NCBI RefSeq assembly: GCF_013464485.1
Contig: NZ_RAUX01000014.1
Coordinates: 1-37,225 of the forward strand
Length of the DNA: 37,225 nucleotides
Source of the DNA: Stenotrophomonas maltophilia
GTDB taxonomy: Bacteria; Pseudomonadota; Gammaproteobacteria; Xanthomonadales; Xanthomonadaceae
Direction: 5' to 3'
Part shown: piece after piece, positions 24,378 through 33,334 of the stretch
How positions within the stretch are numbered: position 1 is the stretch's first letter
Layout: each line of letters starts with the position of its first letter
The notes under the pieces: model-generated
Seen by the model: only the letters and a program-made list of their open reading frames with translations
Told to the model about the DNA's origin: nothing
The model's database searches: none
Position numbers and translations under genes: made by a program

Positions 24378-25937
24378 ATGAAGTTCAGTTCGCAGACACT
24401 GCGCACGTTCACCACCTTGCATACCTGGGTTGGCCTGGTGGCCGGCTTCGGCCTGTTCGTGGCCTTCTACGCCGGTGCGTTGACCCTGTTCCATCACGAC
24501 CTGCCGCTGTGGCAGACGCCAGGCGCAGCTACCGCACTGCCAGCCGGGCTGGACGATGCGCAGTACCTGCTGGAGGACGTGCTGGCCACGCATCCGGAAG
24601 CACGTCGCCACGTCGGCATGACCTTCCCTGGCACCGACCATCCGCAGCCTCTGGCGTACTGGCAGGCCGATGACGGTAGCTGGCGTTACGCCTGGCCGGG
24701 CCAGATCGCCGGCAGCCCGACGCCGCCGCAGACCGGGCTGGCGGAACTGGTCAACGAGCTGCACTACAGCCTGGGCCTACCCGTGGCCGGCATCTACGTG
24801 ATGGGCATCGTCAGCCTGCTGTATGGCATGGCGCTGCTCAGCGGCCTGGTGATCCACCTTCCGAAGCTGTTTGGTGACCTGTTCGCGCTGCGGCCGGGCC
24901 GCAACCTGAAGCAGTTGTGGCAGGACGCGCACAACGTGATCGGCGTACTGAGCCTGCCCTTCCACCTGATGTTCGCGGTGACCGGCGCCCTGCTCTGCCT
25001 GGTGTTCGTGCAGATGGCCCTGCTCAACCCGTTGATCTACGACGGCAAGGCGCTGCAGGCGGTGCCGACGGCGATGGACACCGCGCCCGTGCGCGACGCC
25101 AGTGGCATTCCGGCACCGCCAGGCAGCCTGCGCGTGCTGCATGCGCGCGCGCTTGAAGTCGCCCGCGCACAGGGCGTGGCCAACTTCGAGCCGGCTTACC
25201 TGAAGCTGGCCAATGCCGGCGATGCCAATGCCACCATCGAGATCACCGGCGAATCCACCGGCACGCTCGGCCCGCTTGGCGCGGTGGCACTGGACGTCAC
25301 CACAGGTAACGTTCTGGCCTCGCAGCTGCCAGGCCAGCGCGACGCCAACCACGCCACGCTCAGCGCCGCCTACGCGTTGCACTTCGGCGAATTCGGCAAC
25401 GGCGTGGTGGTCTGGCTGTACTTCCTGCTCGGCCTCGGCGGTGCCTTCCTGTTCTACTCCGGCAACCTGTTGTGGATCGAGTCGCGGCGCAAGCGCCGCC
25501 AGCCGCAGCAGCCGCGTGCCGGCGTGAACATGGCGCGGGCCACGGTCGGCGTGTGCATCGGCCTGTGCGTGGCGATCTCGGTCGCCTTCGTCACCGCACT
25601 GGTGCTGGAGCGGCTGGCACCGTCGGCAGTCGACCACGGCATCCGCTGGGCCTGCTTCGGCAGCTGGGCTGTCTGTGCGCTGTGGGCCGCACTGCGACGC
25701 CCGGCGCAGGCGGCACGCGAACTGCTGTGGGCGGCGGCGATCAGCACTGCGCTGGTGCCGATCCTGCATGGTGCGCTCAATGGTGACTGGCTGTGGCGTG
25801 CTGCCGCGCGTGGCCACTGGCCGCTGTTCTGGGTCGATGCCATCGCGCTGGCCATGGCCTTCGGCTTCGCCCGCCTGGCAGTGGCCAGCCAACGCCGCGC
25901 CCGCAACGGCGATCCCAACAGCGTCTGGGTCAACTGA
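24378..25937 (+). CDS. PepSY domain membrane protein, putative ferric-siderophore reductase
   Basis: A 519-aa inner-membrane protein of the PepSY-associated TM family. The N-terminal helix FTTLHTWVGLVAGFGLFVAFYAGAL is the family hallmark (LHxWxG). It is followed by a periplasmic PepSY-like segment, helices at about 140-165 (VAGIYVMGIVSLLYGMALLSGLVIHL) and 190-215, a second periplasmic stretch (about 215-330), then helices through the C-terminus. FpvG of Pseudomonas, of the same family, reduces ferripyoverdine. The neighbours and the histidines at helix ends fit haem-linked electron transfer, but no TonB receptor is in the window. Starts 10 bp after the preceding gene. Confidence 0.85.
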   Translation: MKFSSQTLRTFTTLHTWVGLVAGFGLFVAFYAGALTLFHHDLPLWQTPGAATALPAGLDDAQYLLEDVLATHPEARRHVGMTFPGTDHPQPLAYWQADDGSWRYAWPGQIAGSPTPPQTGLAELVNELHYSLGLPVAGIYVMGIVSLLYGMALLSGLVIHLPKLFGDLFALRPGRNLKQLWQDAHNVIGVLSLPFHLMFAVTGALLCLVFVQMALLNPLIYDGKALQAVPTAMDTAPVRDASGIPAPPGSLRVLHARALEVARAQGVANFEPAYLKLANAGDANATIEITGESTGTLGPLGAVALDVTTGNVLASQLPGQRDANHATLSAAYALHFGEFGNGVVVWLYFLLGLGGAFLFYSGNLLWIESRRKRRQPQQPRAGVNMARATVGVCIGLCVAISVAFVTALVLERLAPSAVDHGIRWACFGSWAVCALWAALRRPAQAARELLWAAAISTALVPILHGALNGDWLWRAAARGHWPLFWVDAIALAMAFGFARLAVASQRRARNGDPNSVWVN

Positions 25938-25942
25938 GCCTT

Positions 25943-25965
25943 CGCCGGGCATGGCCCGGCGCTAC
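25943..25965 (-). repeat. SMAG repeat
   Basis: Minus strand GTAG + CGCCGGGC-CAT-GCCCGGCG, directly after the PepSY gene stop. Confidence 0.82.
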
Positions 25966-25989
25966 CTACCGTTGCGCGCAACGCCCCCT

Positions 25990-26056
25990 GTAGCGTCGAG
26001 CTTGCTCGACTGGCGTTGATTTCGCGCCAAGCACCGTCGAGCAAGCTCGACGCTAC
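25990..26056. repeat. Inverted SMAG pair
   Basis: A plus-strand copy (25990-26011, GTAG + CGTCGAGC-TT-GCTCGACT) faces a minus-strand copy (26033-26056) with nearly the same stem, 21 bp apart. Together they form a long inverted repeat that could fold as one cruciform between the convergent PepSY and VOC genes. Confidence 0.8.
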
Positions 26057-26066
26057 ACAAGCAGGA

Positions 26067-26459
26067 TCATGCCTCGCCGGGGTAACGACTCACTTCGATC
26101 AGGTTGCCATCCGGGTCGCGGAAGTACACCGATTCGATCGGCCCCAGCGCGCCGGTGCGTGCAACCGGCCCCTCCTCCACCGCAACGGACTGCGCCTGCA
26201 GGTGGGCCAGCACATCGACTGTCGCCGTACGCGTGACCAGGCACAGGTCGGCACTGCCCGGCGTGGGCCGCAGCGCATGCGGCTGCAGCGGGGCACTGGC
26301 CAGATGCAGATTGATCTTCTGCTGGCCGAACTGCAGCGCGGTACGGCCCGCGCCGAAGCGCACGATCTGCATGCCGAGCACGCGCTGGTAGAAGTCACAG
26401 CTGCGGTCGATGTCGGCGACGGTGAGGACCAGGTGGTCCAGGCGTTCAAGATGGATCAT
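26067..26459 (-). CDS. VOC family (glyoxalase-like) protein
   Basis: A 130-aa vicinal oxygen chelate protein: two beta-alpha-beta-beta-beta modules, opened by HLERLDHLVLTVADIDRSCDFYQRVLGMQIVRF (His9-like metal ligand) and closed by ESVYFRDPDGNLIEVSRYPG (Glu ligand). The ligands are consistent with a metal enzyme, and the type is close to uncharacterised bacterial glyoxalase-like proteins; the reaction is not known. The start at 26459 removes an unlikely leading extension. It is convergent with the PepSY gene. Confidence 0.9.
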   Translation of the reverse strand: MIHLERLDHLVLTVADIDRSCDFYQRVLGMQIVRFGAGRTALQFGQQKINLHLASAPLQPHALRPTPGSADLCLVTRTATVDVLAHLQAQSVAVEEGPVARTGALGPIESVYFRDPDGNLIEVSRYPGEA

Positions 26460-26549
26460 GCCCGCAGCGTAACGCTGCGGGCGTGGCCATGCTGTGCGGC
26501 GTTGGGCCAATGGCGTTGCGACATTGCGCCGGGCATCGCCTGATGCAGC

Positions 26550-27740
26550 TCAATCGCCGATGCGCGCCTTCTGCCAGGGGCCCAGCATGGCGTTGAGCAG
26601 GCTGGCCTGTTCGTCGTCGCCGGTCAGCTCCCACATGAAGACCCCGGCCAGGCCCTGCTCACGGGCGAACTGCGCACGCAGCCCGATCGAGCGCGGGTCT
26701 TCATAGCTGATGAAGATCTTCTGCCCGGCGTTGTACAGCCACGGGCTCTGCGCCTGCGACTGCCAGTGTTTCGTCCAACCCGGCTGGTCGAGATAGCGCG
26801 CCTTGATCACCCGCCAGTCGCCGGCATCAGCCGGCGCACTGTAGGACTGGTACAGGCCATCCGGGGCATCGCCGGTGACCTTGAAGCCGCGCCCGTAGAA
26901 CGGCACGCCCAACACCAGCTTGTCGGCCGGCACACCGTGCTCGCGGTAGTACTGCACCGCGCCGGCCACGTTGTTCCAGCGCCGCAGCTCCGGCGCCAGC
27001 GGATCGGCCGGCACTTCATGCAGCGGCGCATTGAAGGTCGACACCGCAGAGAAACCGGTGCCCATGTCGTAGCTCATCAGGTTGATGAAATCGAACACCT
27101 TGGCCAACGCCGGCAGGTCGTAGCTGGCGGCCGGATCGTAGGGGCCATCGGTCTGCAGGCGACCGGCGGCCAACGCGGCGGTCAGCAGCATCGGCTGTCG
27201 CTCCTTGCGCCCGTGCGCGTCGAGTGCCACGCGGAACGCCTGCGCGAGCCTGGTCAGATTGGCGCGATCCTGCGGGCGGTGCGCCAGCTCCTTCGGGCCG
27301 CCACTGACAGGAAATTCCCAGTCGATGTCCACGCCATCGAAGCTGCCGGCATGGCGATCGAAGAACAGCGCCATGCACGAGTCGACCAGGCGCTTGCGGC
27401 TGGCCTCGGTCAGCGCTGCATCGGAGAATCCACCTGCGCCCCATCCGCCAATTGAGATCAGCGTGCGCAGATGCGGGTGCGCCTTCTTCAGCTCGGCCAG
27501 CGCAGCGAAATTCTTCGGCGCTTCGGCACCGATCGTGCAGCGCCCGTCCTCGATGGTGGAGAACGCGTAGAACAGGTGGGTGAGGCGCTCGGCCGGAATG
27601 CTCGACACCGGGTAGCGCTCGGCCGAACCACCGGGGTAGTAGGCACCGAAGATCGGTGGCTGCGCGGGCGCCGCATGTACGGCAAAGGGCAAGGCACCGG
27701 CAATCAGCACGGCAAGGACAGCCACGGTCTGGCGGAACAT
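26550..27740 (-). CDS. GH18 family glycosidase (chitinase-like), secreted
   Basis: A 396-aa exported enzyme. Signal peptide residues 1 to about 24 (VHAA), then a GH18 barrel: SIGGWG motif at about 96-101, the catalytic DGVDIDWE with Glu142 as acid/base, and MSYDM (222-226) on the substrate strand. A region near 310-350 (APADAGDWRVIKARYL, SPWLYNAGQKIFISYEDP) matches the alpha+beta insertion of chitinases. No chitin-binding domain is attached. It would cleave chitin or a similar amino-sugar polymer outside the cell. GGGAG precedes the ATG. Confidence 0.95.
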   Translation of the reverse strand: MFRQTVAVLAVLIAGALPFAVHAAPAQPPIFGAYYPGGSAERYPVSSIPAERLTHLFYAFSTIEDGRCTIGAEAPKNFAALAELKKAHPHLRTLISIGGWGAGGFSDAALTEASRKRLVDSCMALFFDRHAGSFDGVDIDWEFPVSGGPKELAHRPQDRANLTRLAQAFRVALDAHGRKERQPMLLTAALAAGRLQTDGPYDPAASYDLPALAKVFDFINLMSYDMGTGFSAVSTFNAPLHEVPADPLAPELRRWNNVAGAVQYYREHGVPADKLVLGVPFYGRGFKVTGDAPDGLYQSYSAPADAGDWRVIKARYLDQPGWTKHWQSQAQSPWLYNAGQKIFISYEDPRSIGLRAQFAREQGLAGVFMWELTGDDEQASLLNAMLGPWQKARIGD

Positions 27741-27956
27741 GGAATCTCCCGGTTCGAAGGCGCCGCCACGTTAGCAAACGAATGGGGCCATGGGACGGAT
27801 GTCGTGGCATGTCGTCCAGTGGACAGCAACGATCGGCCAGAGGGCGACAACGTGGCAGTCATGCCGCTGCCACCATGCATTGCAGCAGGACATGCACCGA
27901 CGCGGCGCTCCCAGCCACCTGCATCGGCTAAGGTAGCCGCGGATCTACAACCGCGC

Positions 27957-28949
27957 ATGGACATGAGCACCGACCACGACACTCCCTGCAACGACGACCT
28001 GCTGGACGACACATCCCTCGACGAACGCCAGTTGCTGGAAGCACGCGCCTACGACGCCTTCCACGAAGGCGACCTGCAGCAGGCGGTGGCGCTGTTCGGC
28101 GAGCTGATCGCACTCGCTCCGGAGGTGCCGTACCTGCATTACATGCGCGGGCTGGCGCACAAGTACCTGCGCGACTGGGCTGCCTCACTGCAGGACAACC
28201 TGCAATCGGAGCAGCTGCGTGGGGAATTCGATGTCGCCACTGCCTGGAATGCCGGCATCGCCGCCACCGGCATGGCGGACTGGGCCGAAGCACGACGCCA
28301 GTGGACCCGCTGTGGCATCACCCTGCCCGAAGGCGAGGGCCCGATCGAGGGCCACTTCGGCGTGGCCTGCGTGCGCCTGGCACCGTGGTCGGATGCCGAA
28401 GTGGTGTATATGAGCCGCATTGATCCGGTGCGTGCACGCATCGACAACGTACCGCTGCCCGAAAGCGGCTTCCGCTTCGGCGACATCGTGCTGCACGACG
28501 GCGCATCAACCGGCCATCGCACCTACGGCGAGCGCCAGGTGCCGGTGTTCAATGCCATGCAGCGCCTGCAGGCATCGGACATGGCGACCTTCACCGTGTT
28601 CGTGCAGTGCGATTCGGCCGATGACATCGCTGCCCTGGAAGCCATCACCCTGCCTGGCATCGGCATGGTCGAGGACTGGACGGCCACCGTGCGCCGGCTG
28701 TGCCGCCGCTGCAGCTACGGCACGCCGCACCAGCATGGTGACGAGGCGCCAGATGAAGACCAATGGAGACGCGAACGTGACCTCGGCGTGGCCGCACAGG
28801 GCCGGGATGCGGTGGAAAAGCTCATGGCGGTGTGGGTCGCTACAGCCCCCGGCCGGGTGCTGGAGGCCATCGAACAGCGCGAGCACCCGATGAGCGACCC
28901 GGAGCCAGGCCAGGTCTGGTGGCTGGGTGAGGACGAAGAAGACGCGTAA
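27957..28949 (+). CDS. Tetratricopeptide repeat protein
   Basis: A 330-aa cytoplasmic protein. Residues about 24-100 look like TPR helices (RAYDAFHEGDLQQAVALFGELIALAPEVPYLHYMRGLAHKYLRDWAASLQDNLQSEQL, then a third near WNAGIAATGMADWAEARRQW). The rest, including FRFGDIVLHDGASTGHRTYGERQVPVFNAMQRL and the C-terminal GQVWWLGEDEEDA, is an uncharacterised globular domain. It may act as a protein-binding scaffold. Start uses ATG 27957; a second ATG at 27963 is possible and both lack a strong ribosome site. Confidence 0.85.
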   Translation: MDMSTDHDTPCNDDLLDDTSLDERQLLEARAYDAFHEGDLQQAVALFGELIALAPEVPYLHYMRGLAHKYLRDWAASLQDNLQSEQLRGEFDVATAWNAGIAATGMADWAEARRQWTRCGITLPEGEGPIEGHFGVACVRLAPWSDAEVVYMSRIDPVRARIDNVPLPESGFRFGDIVLHDGASTGHRTYGERQVPVFNAMQRLQASDMATFTVFVQCDSADDIAALEAITLPGIGMVEDWTATVRRLCRRCSYGTPHQHGDEAPDEDQWRRERDLGVAAQGRDAVEKLMAVWVATAPGRVLEAIEQREHPMSDPEPGQVWWLGEDEEDA

Positions 28950-28991
28950 GTGCAAGGACCAACGGTCCTCATCCACAGGATTCCAGGCAAA

Positions 28992-29019
28992 GAAAAAGCG
29001 GGCCGAAGCCCGCTTTTTC
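28992..29019. terminator. Bidirectional terminator
   Basis: GAAAAAGCGGGC-CGAA-GCCCGCTTTTTC: a GC stem flanked by A5/T5, usable from both sides. It closes the plus-strand TPR gene and the minus-strand pnp operon. Confidence 0.92.
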
Positions 29020-29039
29020 ATTTCAGCGATTCCAGGAGC

Positions 29040-29063
29040 GTGTCAACCAAGGTTGACACCTAC
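29040..29063 (-). repeat. SMAG repeat after pnp
   Basis: Minus strand GTAG + GTGTCAACC-TT-GGTTGACAC, just past the pnp stop. Confidence 0.82.
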
Positions 29064-29064
29064 C

Positions 29065-29087
29065 GTAATCGACCGGAGGTCGATTAC
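29065..29087 (-). repeat. Palindrome overlapping the pnp stop codon
   Basis: A perfect 10-bp inverted repeat GTAATCGACC-GGA-GGTCGATTAC whose right arm contains the pnp stop codon (29084-29086). It has a GTAA head in place of GTAG, so it may be a degenerate SMAG. Confidence 0.7.
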
Positions 29088-31192
29088 TCGGCGCTGACGG
29101 CGTCGCCTTCTTCCACGGCCTTCATCGACAGGCGGATACGGCCCTGCTTGTCGACTTCCAGCACCTTGACCTTGACCACATCGCCTTCCTTCAGCACGTC
29201 GCCGACCTTCTCGACGCGATCGCTGGAGATCTGCGACACGTGGACCAGACCGTCCTTGCCCGGCAGGATGGTGACGAACGCACCGAAGTCCATGATCTTG
29301 GCGACCTTGCCTTCGTAGATGCGGCCCGGCTCGACGTCCGAGGTGATCTGCTCGATGCGGGCCTTGGCGGCCTGGGCAGCGATGGCATTGACCGAAGCGA
29401 TGACGATGGTGCCGTCGTCCTGGATGTCGATCTGGGTGCCGGTTTCCTTGGTGATGGCCTGGATGGTCGAACCACCCTTGCCGATCACTTCGCGGATCTT
29501 GTCCGGGTGGATCTTGATGGTCAGCAGGCGCGGCGCGTAGTCCGACAGCTCTTCACGCGGAGCGGTCAGGCCGTGGGCCATTTCGCCCAGGATGTGCAGA
29601 CGGCCAGCCTTGGCCTGCTGCAGGGCCTGCTTCATGATCTCTTCGGTGATGCCTTCGATCTTGATGTCCATCTGCAGGGCGGAGATGCCCTCAGCGGTAC
29701 CGGCCACCTTGAAGTCCATGTCGCCCAGGTGATCTTCGTCACCCAGGATGTCGGACAGGACGACGAAACGCTCGCCTTCCTTGACCAGGCCCATGGCGAT
29801 ACCGGCAACCGGCGCCTTCACCGGCACGCCGGCGTCCATCAGGGCCAGCGACGAACCGCAGACCGATGCCATCGACGAGGAACCGTTCGACTCGGTGATT
29901 TCCGAGACGACGCGGATGGTGTACGGGAAGGCTTCCAGCGACGGCATGACAGCCAGCACGCCGCGCTTGGCCAGGCGACCGTGGCCGATTTCGCGGCGCT
30001 TCGGGCCCATCATGCGGCCGCACTCACCCACCGAGAACGGAGGGAAGTTGTAGTGGAACAGGAAGTTTTCCTTGTACTCACCGGCAACGGCATCGATGAC
30101 CTGGCCATCACGGGCGGTGCCCAGGGTGATGGTCACGATGGCCTGGGTTTCGCCGCGGGTGAACAGCGAGGAACCGTGGGTACGCGGCAGCACGCCGGTC
30201 TTCACGGCGATCGGGCGGACGGTGTCCAGCGCACGGCCGTCGATACGGACCTTGGTGTCCAGCACCGAGTCACGCATGGTGCGGTATTCCAGCTCGCCGA
30301 ATTCCTTCGACAGCTCGGCCGGGTTCCAGCCTTCAGCGGCCACGCGGCCAGCCAGGGTTTCGACCACGTCCTTCTTGATCGCCGAGATGGCGTCGCGGCG
30401 CTGCAGCTTGTCGCGCACCTGGAAGGCTTCGCCCAGGCGCGGGCCGATGGCTTCCTTCAGGGCGGAGATCAGCGCGTCGTTCTTGGCCGGAGCTTCCCAG
30501 GTCGACGGCTTGGTGCCGGCTTCGACGGTCAGCTCGTTGATCGCGTTGATGACCTTCTGCATTTCGCGGTGACCGAAGGTCACGGCGCCCAGCATCACTT
30601 CTTCGGACAGCAGCGCGGCTTCGGATTCGACCATCAGCACGGCGTTGGAGGTACCGGCGACGACCAGTTCCAGCTGCGAGTCAGCCAGTTCGCTGACGGT
30701 CGGGTTCAGGATGTACTCGCCGTTCTTGTAACCGACCTTGGCAGCGCCGATCGGACCCATGAACGGGGTGCCGGCCAGGGCCAGGGCAGCCGAGGCGCCG
30801 ATCAGGGCCGGGATGTCGCCGTCCACGTCCGGGTTCAACGACATGACCGTGGCGATGATCTGCACTTCGTTCTTGTAGTCTTCCGGGAACAGCGGACGGA
30901 TCGGACGGTCGATCAGACGCGAGATCAGGGTTTCCTTCTCGGTCGCACGGCCCTCACGCTTGAAGAAACCACCCGGGATACGGCCGCCGGCGTAGAACTT
31001 TTCCTGATAATCGACGGTCAGCGGGAAGAAGTCCTGGCCTTCGCGCGCGCTCTTGGCGGCGACGGCGGTGACCAGCAGTACGGTGTCGTCCATCTTGACG
31101 ATGACGGCACCGCTGGCCTGACGGGCGACTTCGCCGGTCTCGAGCGTGACGGTGTGCTTGCCGTACTGGAAGGTTTTGGTGATTTTTGCCAC
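29084..31192 (-). CDS. pnp: Polyribonucleotide nucleotidyltransferase (PNPase)
   Basis: A 702-aa phosphorolytic 3'-5' exoribonuclease of mRNA decay and the degradosome. Order: first RNase PH domain ([33 protein letters not shown]), helical linker (about 230-310), second RNase PH domain ([42 protein letters not shown]), KH domain ([34 protein letters not shown], about 555-610) and S1 domain ([34 protein letters not shown], about 620-690). The start codon is GTG at 31192 with AAGGA upstream. It is last of the nusA-rpsO-pnp operon, after a terminator-like hairpin at 31299-31331. Confidence 0.98.
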   Translation of the reverse strand: MAKITKTFQYGKHTVTLETGEVARQASGAVIVKMDDTVLLVTAVAAKSAREGQDFFPLTVDYQEKFYAGGRIPGGFFKREGRATEKETLISRLIDRPIRPLFPEDYKNEVQIIATVMSLNPDVDGDIPALIGASAALALAGTPFMGPIGAAKVGYKNGEYILNPTVSELADSQLELVVAGTSNAVLMVESEAALLSEEVMLGAVTFGHREMQKVINAINELTVEAGTKPSTWEAPAKNDALISALKEAIGPRLGEAFQVRDKLQRRDAISAIKKDVVETLAGRVAAEGWNPAELSKEFGELEYRTMRDSVLDTKVRIDGRALDTVRPIAVKTGVLPRTHGSSLFTRGETQAIVTITLGTARDGQVIDAVAGEYKENFLFHYNFPPFSVGECGRMMGPKRREIGHGRLAKRGVLAVMPSLEAFPYTIRVVSEITESNGSSSMASVCGSSLALMDAGVPVKAPVAGIAMGLVKEGERFVVLSDILGDEDHLGDMDFKVAGTAEGISALQMDIKIEGITEEIMKQALQQAKAGRLHILGEMAHGLTAPREELSDYAPRLLTIKIHPDKIREVIGKGGSTIQAITKETGTQIDIQDDGTIVIASVNAIAAQAAKARIEQITSDVEPGRIYEGKVAKIMDFGAFVTILPGKDGLVHVSQISSDRVEKVGDVLKEGDVVKVKVLEVDKQGRIRLSMKAVEEGDAVSAE

Positions 31193-31298
31193 GGAGGGTG
31201 TCCTTGGGGATGCTGTCTGCGAATTTGGACCGTCGGCGACCCTTGCCGCCAGCGGGTGGCCGGATCGTTCCGGCCTGAATCGGGGATTGCGGTGCTAC

Positions 31299-31331
31299 AA
31301 AACAAAACCGCGGCGCATCGCTGCGCCGCGG
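31299..31331 (-). terminator. rpsO-pnp intergenic terminator
   Basis: Minus strand: a perfect 10-bp stem CCGCGGCGCA-GCGA-TGCGCCGCGG followed by TTTTGTTTTG. Such a hairpin between rpsO and pnp is a known feature of this gene pair in E. coli; the interrupted T-run suggests partial read-through into pnp. Confidence 0.85.
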
Positions 31332-31343
31332 GGGATTCGTTGC

Positions 31344-31604
31344 TTAGCGACGCAGGCCAAGCTTTTCGATCAGGGCCTTGTAACGCTCGACGTCCTTCTT
31401 CTTCAGGTAGTCGAGCAGGCTGCGACGGCGGTTGACCATCTGCAGCAGGCCGCGGCGGCTGTGGTGGTCCTTCTTGTGGGTCTTGAAGTGGCCGGTCAGC
31501 AGTTCGATGCGGGCGGTCAGCAGTGCAACCTGGACTTCCGGGGAGCCGGTGTCAGCCGAGCTGCGCTTGTTGTCTTCAATGACCTTCTGGGTGTCAATCG
31601 ACAT
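31344..31604 (-). CDS. rpsO: 30S ribosomal protein S15
   Basis: An 86-aa protein that binds the 16S rRNA central domain early in 30S assembly. [71 protein letters not shown] carries the full family sequence. In other bacteria S15 also represses its own translation by binding its leader RNA. A promoter at 31721-31749 leaves about 110 nt of leader. Confidence 0.99.
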   Translation of the reverse strand: MSIDTQKVIEDNKRSSADTGSPEVQVALLTARIELLTGHFKTHKKDHHSRRGLLQMVNRRRSLLDYLKKKDVERYKALIEKLGLRR

Positions 31605-31720
31605 TTCTTTTTTCTCTGTGATGCGTGGCCGGCAGGAACGCGCTTCGCGCACCGCCAGGCTCGCCGTGGACTACGAGGATGAAACCTGCGCGAGGCAGGC
31701 TGCCGGAAAACGGCCGCGAA

Positions 31721-31749
31721 ATTGTAACGGTCGGGGGCTTCCGGGACAA
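31721..31749 (-). promoter_or_regulatory. Candidate rpsO promoter
   Basis: Minus strand TTGTCC (-35), 17 bp, TACAAT (-10, five of six). It lies 28 bp past the truB stop, so rpsO-pnp can be read apart from the nusA operon. Confidence 0.75.
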
Positions 31750-31777
31750 GGACCGGGGCTGAACCGCCCGGGCCCGG

Positions 31778-32686
31778 TCAGAGGTTGAAACGACGCTGCG
31801 GCGCCAGCAGGCCGCTGTCATCGACCTGCCCCAGCCCCTGGACAACATCGTCCGGACCAAACACGGCGACCAGGCCATGCGGCCAGGACGGGTCGCGCTG
31901 GCGCTGGCCGACGCAGAAGCGGTGGGCCTGGCCGGCATCGAGGTCGACCCGCGGGTATTCCGCCAGCCCGGCCGCCAGCGGCAGCAGCAGCGCGTCCATG
32001 CCGGCCTCATCACCTGCCTCGACCATCGCCCGCAGCTGATCCAGGGTGACCATCGCCGGTTCACGGAACGGCTCGACCCAGAGCCGGCGCAGCGCAGTGA
32101 TGTGAGCACCGCAGCCCAGGCTTTCGCCAAGGTCGCGGGCCAGGCTGCGGATGTAGGTGCCCGAGCCGCAGGTCACCCGCAGGCGCAGCCGTTCCGGCTG
32201 CTGCTCCAGCACCTCGATGGCATGCACCTGCACCTCGCGCTCAGGCGCTTCGATGACGTCACCACGACGGGCCTTCACATACAGCGGTTCCCCACCCTGC
32301 TTCAGCGCCGAGTAGATCGGAGCGCGCTGGCGGATGCTGCCGGTCAGCGGCACCAGCGCCGCCTGCAGGGCCTCGGCACTGATCGAAGGCACCGGGCGCT
32401 GCAGCAGCACCTGGCCTTCGGAATCGTCGGTATCGGTGGTCTGGCCCAGCATGATCTCGGCGTCGTAGGCCTTGGCCGAGCCGAGCAGCAGGCCGGCGAT
32501 CTTGGTTGCCTCGCCGAAGCACAGCGGCAACAGGCCGGTGGCCAGCGGATCAAGGCTGCCGGTATGGCCGCCCTTTTCGGCACGGAACAGGCGACGGGCC
32601 ACCTGCAGGGCGGCGTTGGAGCTCATGCCGGTCGACTTGTCGAGCAGCAGGATGCCATCCAGGCGGCGGAACTGAATTCGGGTCAT
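31778..32686 (-). CDS. truB: tRNA pseudouridine-55 synthase
   Basis: A 302-aa enzyme that isomerises U55 in the T loop of tRNAs. The catalytic motif [20 protein letters not shown] holds Asp46; [30 protein letters not shown] is the second family block, and the C-terminal PUA-like part ends RRFNL. The ATG at 32686 gives the standard length; longer in-frame codons come from the SMAG-containing gap. It follows rbfA by about 105 bp. Confidence 0.98.
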   Translation of the reverse strand: MTRIQFRRLDGILLLDKSTGMSSNAALQVARRLFRAEKGGHTGSLDPLATGLLPLCFGEATKIAGLLLGSAKAYDAEIMLGQTTDTDDSEGQVLLQRPVPSISAEALQAALVPLTGSIRQRAPIYSALKQGGEPLYVKARRGDVIEAPEREVQVHAIEVLEQQPERLRLRVTCGSGTYIRSLARDLGESLGCGAHITALRRLWVEPFREPAMVTLDQLRAMVEAGDEAGMDALLLPLAAGLAEYPRVDLDAGQAHRFCVGQRQRDPSWPHGLVAVFGPDDVVQGLGQVDDSGLLAPQRRFNL

Positions 32687-32697
32687 GGCAGGATTGT

Positions 32698-32722
32698 GTA
32701 GAGCCGAGCCAGGCTCGGCTAC
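32698..32722 (+). repeat. SMAG repeat between rbfA and truB
   Basis: GTAG + AGCCGAGCC-A-GGCTCGGCTAC, 11 bp before the truB start on the opposite strand. In the operon message it would fold just upstream of the truB start. Confidence 0.8.
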
Positions 32723-32760
32723 CGCAGCGCGGCCGGCACAGGCATCGCGTTGCCGGAATG

Positions 32761-32790
32761 AAAAGACGCCGGGCATGGGCCCGGCGCTGG
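32761..32790 (-). terminator. Hairpin after rbfA, possible partial terminator
   Basis: Minus strand: CGCCGGGC-CCAT-GCCCGGCG then TCTTTTC, starting right after the rbfA stop. It may be a headless SMAG copy (CCAG in place of GTAG) acting as a weak terminator. Confidence 0.55.
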
Positions 32791-32791
32791 C

Positions 32792-33175
32792 TTATTCTTC
32801 GTCGCTTTCGCGGCGCTTCTCCGCGGCCAGCGTATCGGGCAGGTCGCGCAGGATGTTGTCGATGTGCTCACCACGGTCGACCGAATCGTCGTAGTGGAAA
32901 TGCAGCTCCGGCACGTGGCGCAGCTTCATCGCACGGGCCAGGTCCATGCGCAGGCGGTAGCCCAGCTCCTTCAGGCCGGCCACGGCTTCGGCCGAACGCT
33001 CCGGCATCAGCGCGGTGACGAATACCTTGGCATGGGCCATGTCGCGGGTGATTTCCACGTCGGACACGCTCACCGAGGGCAACCCATGCTCGCGCACGGC
33101 GTTGTGCACCAGGGTGCCGAGTTCACGGCGCAGCTGGGCGGAGACACGGTCGGTTCGATGGAAAGTCTTGGGCAC
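32792..33175 (-). CDS. rbfA: Ribosome-binding factor A
   Basis: A 127-aa KH-like protein needed for late 30S maturation and 16S processing, especially in the cold. The protein begins with PKTFHRTDRVSAQLRRELGTLVHNAVREHGLP and holds EITRDMAHAKVFVTALMP plus LRHVPELHFHYDDSVDRGEHIDNIL (helix-kink family signature). The start is GTG at 33175; no ATG lies at the family start. A longer in-frame ATG at 33211 would add residues from the SMAG region and is not expected. Confidence 0.95.
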   Translation of the reverse strand: MPKTFHRTDRVSAQLRRELGTLVHNAVREHGLPSVSVSDVEITRDMAHAKVFVTALMPERSAEAVAGLKELGYRLRMDLARAMKLRHVPELHFHYDDSVDRGEHIDNILRDLPDTLAAEKRRESDEE

Positions 33176-33200
33176 GCGGTCAGGCTCTTGATTTGAATGT

Positions 33201-33326
33201 GACCCGACCAAGGTCGGGCCCTACCAGGGGCGAAGACCCGACCAAGGTCGGGTCCTACCAGGGAAGGCGGCCCGACCAAGGTCGGGCCCCACCAGGGTGG
33301 CGGACCGGTCCGCGAGGACCGGCCCC
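33201..33326 (-). repeat. Tandem SMAG array between infB and rbfA
   Basis: Three near-identical 24-bp palindromes with GTAG or GTGG heads on the minus strand start at 33201, 33235 and 33269, a 34-bp period, with conserved CCAGGG in the spacers. Stems read GACCCGACC/GGTCGGGTC and GGCCCGACC/GGTCGGGCC. A fourth, unrelated palindrome GGACCGGTCC (33302-33324) lies next to the infB stop. The array fills most of the 159-bp infB-rbfA gap. Confidence 0.88.
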
Positions 33327-33334
33327 TTGCAGCA

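Noticed and set aside
33201-33326. Regular palindromic repeats with spacers, CRISPR-like
   Set aside because: Only three or four units of 24 bp with 10-bp spacers that are themselves similar (CCAGGG), inside an operon, with no cas genes. GTAG heads identify SMAGs.
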